This document shows positions 5,914-11,192 of a DNA stretch of 11,192 nt, in pieces; within the stretch, counting starts at the first letter, position 1; every line of letters starts with the position of its first letter. This stretch comes from Desulfobacteraceae bacterium (lineage in GTDB: Bacteria > Desulfobacterota > Desulfobacteria > Desulfobacterales > SURF-15). The stretch covers positions 1-11,192 of the forward strand of contig QZKK01000193.1 in NCBI GenBank assembly GCA_003599475.1, in the 5' to 3' direction. The position numbers were made by a program, and so were the translations under genes. A model generated the notes under the pieces. It was not told the DNA's origin and did not search any database. It saw only the letters and a list, made by a program, of their open reading frames with translations.

Positions 5914-5948
5914 ATCCAGAATCCAGCATACAGCATCCAGTGGCCAGC
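5914..5948. repeat. Heptad direct-repeat tract E (unit ATCCAGC)
   Basis: Five 7-mers run in phase: ATCCAGA, ATCCAGC, ATACAGC, ATCCAGT, GGCCAGC. The tract ends 40 bp from the ATPase stop codon. The unit differs from tract D by a few bases but shares the CAG core and the same period. Confidence 0.75.
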
Positions 5949-5988
5949 GGCCGGCCTTGTTCGGTTCCGCAGGATTTTCGAGGCTGCA

Positions 5989-7086
5989 TCAGCGGTGCAG
6001 GAGCGATTTTTCGCTTATGATGTCGAAAAGATGGAGCTGGTCCACATCGGGTTCCAGTGCGATCGCATCATGGGGCTTTACGCGGCTCATCCGTCCAACC
6101 GCCGCAATGAGCGGAATGCCCGCTGCATCCACGTTGATAAAGGTATCGCTTCCGATCGGCTCCACTACCTCCACTCTGGCAGGAATCGTCTTTCCCGGAG
6201 TATGGACCGGCGCATCATGGAGGTCTTCCGGGCGGATGCCGGCAAGCAGACGCTTTTCGGTGTAATCTTTGATAAAGGATGTCTTGTCCGAAGGCAGCTT
6301 CAGCTCGAATCCGCCGGTCCGAATCGATACGGAATCCCCGGAGTGGGTCAAATCCGCCTGGAAAAAGTTCATGGCCGGGCTTCCGATGAATCCGGCGACG
6401 AAACGGTTTGCCGGCTTGTTGTAAAGCTCGAGCGGTGAGCCGATCTGCTGGATCAGCCCGTCTTTCATGACCACCAGCCGATCCCCCATGGTCATGGCCT
6501 CGATCTGGTCATGGGTGACGTATACAGCGGTCGTGGCCAGCCGTTCGTGCAGCTTCTTCAGCTCGACTCTCATCTGAACCCTGAGCTTGGCATCGAGGTT
6601 TGAAAGGGGTTCATCGAAAAGAAACACCTCCGGTTTCCGGACGATCGCCCTTCCGACGGCCACCCGCTGCCGCTGTCCGCCGGAGAGCTGCTTGGGCTTG
6701 CGGTTCAGCAGGGGCCCGATGCCGAGGATATCGGCCGCTTCCTGGACGCGCTGCTTGATTTCTCCCTTGGGCCGTTTCCGCATTTCGAGCGAAAAGGCCA
6801 TGTTCTGGAAAACGGACATGTGCGGATAGAGGGCATAGTTTTGGAAAACCATTGCGATATTTCGTTCTTTGGCGGGCAGCCTGTTGATGATGCGGTCTCC
6901 GATTGAAATTTTTCCGCTTGTAATCGTCTCCAGCCCAGCAATCATCCTCAGGGTGGTCGTCTTCCCGCAGCCGCTGGGTCCGACCAGAACCACGAATTCC
7001 TTGTCTTCGATGGACATGTTGAAGTTGTCGACGGCCACCACGTCATCGAAATTCTTGCATACGTTTTCCAGTCTGACTTCTGCCAT
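5989..7086 (-). CDS. CUT1-type sugar ABC importer ATPase (MalK/UgpC-like)
   Basis: This 365-residue protein is full length for the MalK/UgpC family. It shows Walker A GPSGCGKT (36-43), Q-loop Q82, signature LSGGQ (134-138), Walker B FLFDEP (155-160), D-loop SNLD (162-165) and H-loop H192. The C-terminal third (from about 235) is the OB/TOBE regulatory domain, with LLAGIRPEDLHDAP. It powers import by the two permeases encoded just upstream, on the cytoplasmic face of the membrane. This kind of ATPase may be shared by several importers. The start ATG 7086 follows the second permease stop by only 7 bp, so the genes are co-transcribed. The substrate cannot be deduced from the ATPase. Confidence 0.95.
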   Translation of the reverse strand: MAEVRLENVCKNFDDVVAVDNFNMSIEDKEFVVLVGPSGCGKTTTLRMIAGLETITSGKISIGDRIINRLPAKERNIAMVFQNYALYPHMSVFQNMAFSLEMRKRPKGEIKQRVQEAADILGIGPLLNRKPKQLSGGQRQRVAVGRAIVRKPEVFLFDEPLSNLDAKLRVQMRVELKKLHERLATTAVYVTHDQIEAMTMGDRLVVMKDGLIQQIGSPLELYNKPANRFVAGFIGSPAMNFFQADLTHSGDSVSIRTGGFELKLPSDKTSFIKDYTEKRLLAGIRPEDLHDAPVHTPGKTIPARVEVVEPIGSDTFINVDAAGIPLIAAVGRMSRVKPHDAIALEPDVDQLHLFDIISEKSLLHR

Positions 7087-7093
7087 GATTTTC

Positions 7094-7933
7094 TTACTCC
7101 TTCAATGCGCCCGTCATTCCTGCAACATAGTGTTCGACGAAAAAGGAATAGACCAGGGCGACGGGCACCGATGCGCAGAGTGCCCCGGCCATGAGCGAAC
7201 CCCAGTGATAGACGTCTCCCCGGACCAGCTCGGTGACAAGCCCGATCGGTACGGTCTTTTTCGCGGTGCTGGAGATGAATGCCAGCGCATACAGATATTC
7301 GTTCCAGGACAGGGTGAAGCAGAAGATCCCTGCAGAAAGAACCCCCGGCAGGCAGAGCGGCAGGATGATCCGGCGGAAGATCTTGATGCGGCTCGCCCCG
7401 TCGATCATGGCGCATTCCTCCATCTCTTTGGGGATGGTCTTGAAGTAACCCATCAGAAGCCAGGTGCAGAAAGGCACGAGAAATGTCGGATAGGTGAGCA
7501 CCAGGCACCAGAGAGAGTCCCAGAGCCGGAGTTTGAAAATGACATGGGCCAGCGGAATGAAAAGGATGGTCTGGGGGACCAGGTAGCTCAAGAATATGGC
7601 CACCCCGGTCGGTCCCGAGGTCTTGAACTTCAGGCGCTGGATGGCATAGGCGGCCAGCAGGCTTACGGCAAGAGAAATCACCGTTGCGCTGATGGCGACA
7701 AAGAAGGTGTTTGCCATCCACTTGAGAAAGATCGTCTCGGTGAACAACCGCTTGATGTTCAAAAGCGTCGGGGAGTAGATGATGAACGGGTTCAGGCTGA
7801 GGTCGTAAAGCTCGTTATCCGATTTGAAGGTCGTATTGACCATCCAGTAGAAGGGAAAGAGCAGAAAGAACAGGTAAATCGCCGTCGGGACGTAAAATTT
7901 GAAAAGCTTTGCTCCGGCACGTTCGATGGCCAT
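7094..7933 (-). CDS. Sugar ABC importer permease, MalG/UgpE-like
   Basis: This 279-residue membrane protein has about six transmembrane helices. The EAA-loop variant EECAMIDGASRIKIFRRIILPLCLPG sits in the C-terminal half, the site that docks the ATPase. An opening FYVPTAIYLFFLLFPFYWMVNTTFKS is typical of MalG-type subunits. It pairs with the MalF-like permease to form the channel. It starts 4 bp after the upstream permease stop and ends 7 bp before the ATPase start, showing tight operon organisation. A GAGGA for ATG 7933 lies at the end of the upstream gene. Confidence 0.92.
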   Translation of the reverse strand: MAIERAGAKLFKFYVPTAIYLFFLLFPFYWMVNTTFKSDNELYDLSLNPFIIYSPTLLNIKRLFTETIFLKWMANTFFVAISATVISLAVSLLAAYAIQRLKFKTSGPTGVAIFLSYLVPQTILFIPLAHVIFKLRLWDSLWCLVLTYPTFLVPFCTWLLMGYFKTIPKEMEECAMIDGASRIKIFRRIILPLCLPGVLSAGIFCFTLSWNEYLYALAFISSTAKKTVPIGLVTELVRGDVYHWGSLMAGALCASVPVALVYSFFVEHYVAGMTGALKE

Positions 7934-7937
7934 GGGC

Positions 7938-8870
7938 CTAATCCTCTTTTCTCAGAAATACGAACGCCACAAACACGCAGGCGATCAGGATGGGGAGCAT
8001 GCTGTTGGAAATGGCGGCTCCCTCTCCGAAATGGCCTCCCTGCATGGCCCTCTGGAAGGAAAGTGTCCCGAAGATGTGCGTGGCTCCCGCAGGCCCGCCC
8101 TTGGTGATGATCCAGACAAGCTGAAAGTCGGCAAAGGTCCAGATGGTGGAAAAAACCGTGATGATGGTCAGAAGCGGGGTCAAAAGCGGCAGCGTGATCC
8201 GCCTGAATTTCTTCCAGGCTCCGGCGCCGTCGATTTCGGCGGCTTCATAAAGATCCGGGCTGATGGTCTGCAATGCGGCAAGGAGACCGATCGTGAAGAA
8301 GGGAACCCCGCGCCAGACGTTTGCGGCAATCAGGGACCAGCGCGCATTCCAGGGGTCTCCCAGGAAATTGATGAACCCTCCGATCACGCCGATCCGGATC
8401 AGCACCCACGAGATTCCGCTGAAGGTGGCATCGAAGAGCCACCAGAAGCAGATGGCGCTCAGCGCCGTCGGTATGATCCACGGCAGCAGCACGATGGCCC
8501 GGATCAGCCCCTTGGCCTTGAAATCACGGTTGAGAACGACGGCAAGACCGACTCCGAGGACGGCTTTGAGGATGACGGCCACCACCGTATAGAGAAACGT
8601 ATTGAAGGCCGTCAACCAGAAGGTGGGATCGTCCATCAGGCTGATGTAATTTTCCAGTCCGACCCAGCTCCCCTCCCGCCCGACGATGGTGTCTGTAAAC
8701 CCGAGCCAGATGCCGAGCAGGAAAGGGTACGCCAGAAAGATGAGCAGAATCAATTCGGCAGGGGCTGCGAACAGGAATCCCAGGACGTGCGGATTTTCGA
8801 GTGCGCGGGAGACTCTTCCCCCTATGCCCACGGCCTCTTTATATCGTTCGGTATCGGCGGCGGCTTCCAC
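7938..8870 (-). CDS. Sugar ABC importer permease, MalF/UgpA-like
   Basis: This 310-residue inner-membrane protein has about six helices, a hydrophilic N-terminal segment of some 25 residues, and the EAA motif EAAEIDGAGAWKKFRRITLPLL, which contacts the ATPase. The segment VLLPWIIPTALSAICFWWLFD is typical of CUT1 permeases. The start is GTG 8870, chosen because GGAGG lies seven bases upstream (8882-8878); the preceding sequence is the heptad tract F and cannot code for a plausible extension. It is separated from the solute-binding protein gene by 115 bp that hold repeats and a strong hairpin, so its expression may be lower than that of the binding protein. Confidence 0.92.
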   Translation of the reverse strand: MEAAADTERYKEAVGIGGRVSRALENPHVLGFLFAAPAELILLIFLAYPFLLGIWLGFTDTIVGREGSWVGLENYISLMDDPTFWLTAFNTFLYTVVAVILKAVLGVGLAVVLNRDFKAKGLIRAIVLLPWIIPTALSAICFWWLFDATFSGISWVLIRIGVIGGFINFLGDPWNARWSLIAANVWRGVPFFTIGLLAALQTISPDLYEAAEIDGAGAWKKFRRITLPLLTPLLTIITVFSTIWTFADFQLVWIITKGGPAGATHIFGTLSFQRAMQGGHFGEGAAISNSMLPILIACVFVAFVFLRKED

Positions 8871-8886
8871 CGGCTATCCTCCGATC

Positions 8887-8928
8887 GGGTTTCGGGTTAC
8901 GAGTTACGGGTTACGGGTTTCGGGTTCA
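8887..8928. repeat. Heptad direct-repeat tract F (unit GGGTTAC)
   Basis: Six 7-mers run in phase: GGGTTTC, GGGTTAC, GAGTTAC, GGGTTAC, GGGTTTC, GGGTTCA. The tract touches the left arm of the hairpin at 8924-8963 and ends close to the Shine-Dalgarno of the first permease gene. Confidence 0.85.
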
Positions 8929-8963
8929 GGGATTCACGGGTCGGAGCCCGCGAATCCCTGAAC
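8924..8963 (-). other. Strong stem-loop between solute-binding protein and permease genes
   Basis: GTTCAGGGATTC (8924-8935) pairs perfectly with GAATCCCTGAAC (8952-8963). Inside, CGGG (8937-8940) pairs with CCCG (8947-8950), leaving one mismatch and a six-base loop. The result is a 16-bp stem. It lies 23 nt downstream of the binding-protein stop. No U-run follows, so it is more likely a 3'-end stabiliser or partial terminator that favours binding-protein expression, as REP-like hairpins do in other binding-protein operons (inference). Confidence 0.6.
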
Positions 8964-8986
8964 TGAACACTGAACACTGAACGCTC
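8963..8986. repeat. Heptad direct-repeat tract G (unit CTGAACA) abutting the binding-protein stop
   Basis: CTGAACA, CTGAACA and CTGAACG run in phase and end at the stop codon of the solute-binding protein gene. The unit is the reverse complement of the tract D unit, shifted in phase. Confidence 0.8.
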
Positions 8987-10323
8987 TATTTCTTATAGGC
9001 TCTCGCGATGGCTTTTTCAGCCCGGTCCATGACCTGATCCGCAGACGCCCCCCTGGCGCAGAAATTGGCGTACATGTCGACGACGACGTATTCGGCCATG
9101 ACAGCCGCAGAGCCGGTTCCGATCGGACCCGGATATCCGTTCCACAGCATGTTGGCCACGCAGTCCCGGTATGCGGTGTGCTTCGGGTCTTCGGTCCAGA
9201 CCGGAAGTTTCTTGTAGTCCTTCAGACTCGGTGTCACGTAGCCGCGCATGGCGTTGATCCAGGGACCCGCCTGCTCCTGCTCCAGCATGAACATCAGGTA
9301 GTGCTTGGCCGCGTTCGGGTAAGGGCTGTGTTTGAAAACAAACGCCTGGTCGAACAGATGGAGCTGGGTCGGTTTGCCGACCGGGCCGATGGGAAGCTCC
9401 GCATGGTAGGTGTCTTCTGCGATCTTTGCCCATTCGGGTTTGGATTTGGCGGCATAATAGATGCTGATGCCGTTGTTGGTGGCGGAAATCTGCTCGGCGA
9501 TGTAGGCCTTGTTGTTGTGGGGGTCTTGCCAGGAGGCGCAGCCTTCGATCATTGCATCCTGGTAGAGCTCTTTCATCCCCTCCAGAGACGCTTTGGTAGC
9601 ATTGCTCTTGATGGCCGGGTTGCCGTCCTTATCCACCGTGGAAGCGCCATAGGACCAAAGCCATGTATAAACCCAGTTGTTGCCGTCGCCTACGGAATGG
9701 CCAAGCGCAAATCCGACCGGGTGGCCTTTGCTCTTCAGCGCTTTGCAGCATTTGATGAAATCTTCGACCTTTTCAGGGAATTTGTCGAAACCGGCTTCGT
9801 TTACCCAGCTTTTGCGATAACAGATCTGCTGTGCGGGGGCGCCTATGGGCAGAGCGATCCACCTGCCGTCTTTGGTCCCGTATTTGATGCAGGAATCCTC
9901 CCAGCCGCCGTACTTTCCGCCCAGGTATTCGGCAACATCGGTGACATCGACCAGTTTATCCGGATAGAGATGCGGGTCGTCGTGCCAGCCGAGGACAAGA
10001 TCCGGCCCGGCGCCGACGGCTGCCGACATGGCGGCCTTGGGGCGGACCTCCTCCCAGGCGAGGTATTCGTTGTTGACCTTGCCGCCGGTCAGCTTTTCCC
10101 ATTTCCGGCTGTTATCTTCCCAGAGGTCCTTATCCCCCTGGACAAAGACGCTCCACCGGAGCACGTTCAACTGGGCTCCCTTTTCCACCTTTAAATCCGG
10201 CGGTGCCGCCGCAAACGCCCTGGCAGCCATGCCCCCCAGCGGGCTCGACAGCAGTGCCGCCCCCGCAATTCCGCCGCCGGTGACCTTCATGAATTCTCTT
10301 CGGGTAAAATCGTTACGTTTCAT
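8986..10323 (-). CDS. Tat-exported solute-binding protein of a CUT1-type sugar ABC importer
   Basis: This 445-residue protein starts MKRNDFTRREFMKVTGG, a twin-arginine signal (R8-R9, consensus TRREFMK). A hydrophobic stretch and a cleavage region near AFAAAPP (about 38-42) follow. The mature part has the features of family 1 extracellular solute-binding proteins: VLRWSVFVQGDKDLWEDNSRKWEK at the front, GAGPDLVLGW, and a Trp/Tyr-rich middle suited to stacking on sugars. It delivers substrate in the periplasm to the two permeases downstream. AGGAGG lies eight bases before ATG 10323. A Tat rather than Sec signal means it is exported folded. The ligand is unknown; the nearby aldolase gene suggests a sugar or related compound. 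Confidence 0.92.
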   Translation of the reverse strand: MKRNDFTRREFMKVTGGGIAGAALLSSPLGGMAARAFAAAPPDLKVEKGAQLNVLRWSVFVQGDKDLWEDNSRKWEKLTGGKVNNEYLAWEEVRPKAAMSAAVGAGPDLVLGWHDDPHLYPDKLVDVTDVAEYLGGKYGGWEDSCIKYGTKDGRWIALPIGAPAQQICYRKSWVNEAGFDKFPEKVEDFIKCCKALKSKGHPVGFALGHSVGDGNNWVYTWLWSYGASTVDKDGNPAIKSNATKASLEGMKELYQDAMIEGCASWQDPHNNKAYIAEQISATNNGISIYYAAKSKPEWAKIAEDTYHAELPIGPVGKPTQLHLFDQAFVFKHSPYPNAAKHYLMFMLEQEQAGPWINAMRGYVTPSLKDYKKLPVWTEDPKHTAYRDCVANMLWNGYPGPIGTGSAAVMAEYVVVDMYANFCARGASADQVMDRAEKAIARAYKK

Positions 10324-10479
10324 AGCAGATCCTCCTCATCGGTATGGGTGTTAATCATGTGGATCCCCGCTGAACATCGTGCAGAACCGTAAAGCGCCCC
10401 CCTGAATCCGTGGTGCAAGGTGGGGAAAGTCGATCCTTCAATCATTGGGTAATCGTTGGATCTTCGACCGGAAAGGTTC

Positions 10480-10492
10480 GATCACCTCCTTT
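10480..10492 (-). promoter_or_regulatory. 13-nt Shine-Dalgarno-perfect string without an evident gene
   Basis: On the minus strand the bases read AAAGGAGGTGATC, fully complementary to the usual 3' end of 16S rRNA. No start codon stands at normal spacing; the only nearby frame is a 15-codon one from a GTG inside the string itself. It lies 157 nt upstream of the solute-binding protein start, in its likely leader. It could be a ribosome stand-by site, a remnant, or chance. Confidence 0.35.
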
Positions 10493-10509
10493 CGCGACAT
10501 GTGGGACAG

Positions 10510-10546
10510 AAAAAATCAGCCTGCCCGGGATTGCCCCCGGTCGGCT
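10510..10546 (-). terminator. Rho-independent terminator of the aldolase gene
   Basis: On the minus strand, AGCC (10546-10543) pairs with GGCT (10521-10518) and CCGGG (10540-10536) with CCCGG (10529-10525). A short internal loop separates the two stems, and the fold is followed by GATTTTTT (10517-10510). It lies about 115 bp after the aldolase stop and isolates that gene from the ABC operon. Confidence 0.75.
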
Positions 10547-10660
10547 TCTTTCATGGTTCGGATGGAAACGGGCGAAAGATAACGAGCGTGTAATCGAATA
10601 AACAGCTATTAAATTCGACGGTTCCTGTCAAGAGAATAATCGAATACCGGAGGTTCGGCT

Positions 10661-11192
10661 TTACCCTCGGAGAAAACCCATGGCGTCTTCGACGCTTCCG
10701 TTTCCATGAATGATCGATTTCAGTGCCCGGATGATCCCGGCCGGGTTGGCGTGCCCCCAGACGTTTCTCCCGAAAGCCACCCCGAGAGCCCCGGCATCCA
10801 TGACCCCCCGGGCCATCTCGAGAAGCGCGTGATCGGTTTCCGTTTTGGGCCCGCCTGCTGCCACCACTTTCCCCGGTGCGACGGCGGTGACTCGCCGGAA
10901 GCTTTCCGGATCTCCGGTATACCATGTCTTGATTACGTCCACCCCCAGCTCTTCTCCGGCCCTCACACAGTAGGTGAGGTTTTCGACCGAAAACCGCTCG
11001 CTTTCCCTGATGCGCTCTCCCTTCGGATACATATGCGCCATCAGGACCAGCCCGAAGCGGGAAGCTTCGCTCTCGAGCGCGCCGAGATTTTCGAGCATTT
11101 CGGCCTGGCGCTCGCTTCCGAGGATCACTCCCATCGATATGGCGTCGGCTCCATATGATACGGCTTCTTCGGCCCGAGTCACCCAGGCGTCG
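10661..11192 (-). CDS. Class I aldolase of the DhnA/FbaB (DeoC-like) family, N-terminus outside window
   Basis: The visible 176 C-terminal residues form the second half of a TIM barrel: YGADAISMGVILGSE, then LVLMAHMYPKGE, then VDVIKTWYTGDP, then VVAAGGPKT, and finally GVAFGRNVWGHANPAGII. The Lys of IKTWYTG (codon 10930-10928) is where the family's Schiff-base lysine is expected, and GGPKT and GRNVW are the usual phosphate-binding loops. Relatives include archaeal-type fructose-bisphosphate aldolase, the heptulosonate (ADH) synthase of the alternative aromatic pathway, and LsrF. The precise substrate cannot be fixed from this fragment. Lying upstream of a sugar ABC importer on the same strand, a catabolic sugar-phosphate aldolase is favoured. 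The frame continues past the window end; a GTG at 11182 is internal and not the start. Confidence 0.85.
   Translation of the reverse strand, partial: DAWVTRAEEAVSYGADAISMGVILGSERQAEMLENLGALESEASRFGLVLMAHMYPKGERIRESERFSVENLTYCVRAGEELGVDVIKTWYTGDPESFRRVTAVAPGKVVAAGGPKTETDHALLEMARGVMDAGALGVAFGRNVWGHANPAGIIRALKSIIHGNGSVEDAMGFLRG

Larger units (their letters stand above)
5636..5988. other. Intergenic region between the ABC ATPase and DUF362 genes
   Basis: This 353-bp stretch holds the DUF362 Shine-Dalgarno and a tandem pair of CGCTGTCCGG (5673-5682 and 5683-5692) in its leader. It also holds a promoter (5726-5756) and two heptad tracts (5841-5872, 5914-5948) downstream of the ATPase stop. No convincing gene or strong terminator was found; GGCC-rich palindromes at 5942-5956 lack a U-run. 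Confidence 0.6.
10324..10660. other. Intergenic region between the aldolase and binding-protein genes
   Basis: This 337-bp gap holds the aldolase terminator (10510-10546), an unusually perfect Shine-Dalgarno-like string (10480-10492) and, presumably, the promoter of the ABC operon. No confident -35/-10 pair was seen on the minus strand. Imperfect inverted repeats around 10459-10482 (GGATCTTCGACC and GGTTCGATC) could form a hairpin or an operator. The short plus-strand frame here lacks a ribosome binding site and any recognisable product. Confidence 0.55.

Noticed and set aside
5841..5948. CRISPR array
   Set aside because: The repeats are contiguous 7-mers without spacers of constant length; no cas gene is nearby.
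5942..5985. Terminator for the ABC ATPase gene
   Set aside because: GGCC-rich palindromes are present but no U-run follows on the minus strand, so termination is not supported.
6869..8107. Long plus-strand open frame of 412 codons antisense to the ABC ATPase and permeases
   Set aside because: It is a shadow of three strongly conserved minus-strand genes, its product is Arg/Gly/Asp-rich without domains, and its start lies inside the ATPase gene.
7899..8966. Plus-strand frame of 355 codons antisense to the first permease
   Set aside because: The composition (Gly, Asp, Gln, Arg) is that of a reverse-frame shadow, and it runs through the heptad tract; there is no ribosome binding site.
9178..10194. 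Plus-strand frame of 338 codons antisense to the solute-binding protein
   Set aside because: The opposite strand encodes a full-length, clearly recognisable binding protein with a Tat signal; the antisense product has no family features.
10470..10500. Fragment of a 16S rRNA gene end
   Set aside because: Only 13 nt match the 16S 3' terminus; the bases on either side do not continue the rRNA sequence.
10410..10601. Small plus-strand frame of 63 codons in the spacer before the ABC operon
   Set aside because: It crosses the aldolase terminator, lacks a Shine-Dalgarno and has no recognisable features.

Overview
The window looks like chromosomal DNA of a strictly anaerobic, mid-to-high GC bacterium, most likely a Desulfobacterota member (sulfate-reducing or syntrophic deltaproteobacterial type). 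This is inferred from the gene set: a NikK/NikM/NikL nickel importer, a CooT-type nickel protein, DUF3842, a single-cluster ferredoxin, a DUF362 protein and a DhnA-type aldolase. No rRNA, tRNA, insertion sequence or CRISPR array is visible.

Layout. Positions 1-1040 (minus) hold the N-terminal 346 residues of a GAF-domain, NarL-type sensor histidine kinase, cut by the window edge just at its ATPase N-box. Positions 1041-1388 are a divergent spacer whose right half could fold into a nested RNA structure ending in an intrinsic-terminator-like hairpin directly before the next ribosome binding site. Positions 1389-3531 (plus) are nikK-nikM-nikL, the membrane and extracytoplasmic parts of an ECF-type nickel/cobalt importer; the usual NikQ and NikO partners are not in the window. 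Positions 3631-4488 (minus) are a compact run, ferredoxin then DUF3842 then CooT, in which the last two overlap by 8 nt. A DUF362 protein (4643-5635, minus) with a good sigma70-like promoter lies upstream of it.

Positions 5989-10323 (minus) are a complete CUT1-type carbohydrate ABC importer: Tat-exported solute-binding protein, two permeases and a MalK/UgpC-type ATPase. Upstream of it, 10661-11192 holds the C-terminal 176 residues of a class I aldolase of the DhnA/FbaB type, followed by a rho-independent terminator. The importer and aldolase together suggest uptake and breakdown of a sugar or sugar-phosphate-like compound; the substrate cannot be read from sequence.

Two themes deserve attention. 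First, a nickel-handling neighbourhood: nikKML converges on the cooT/DUF3842/ferredoxin run, which suggests uptake and delivery of nickel to an enzyme such as CO dehydrogenase (inference). Second, gaps just after stop codons repeatedly carry short direct-repeat tracts with a 7-bp period but different unit sequences (2181-2222, 3600-3638, 4560-4594, 5841-5872, 5914-5948, 8887-8928, 8963-8986), resembling the heptanucleotide STRR repeats described in cyanobacteria.
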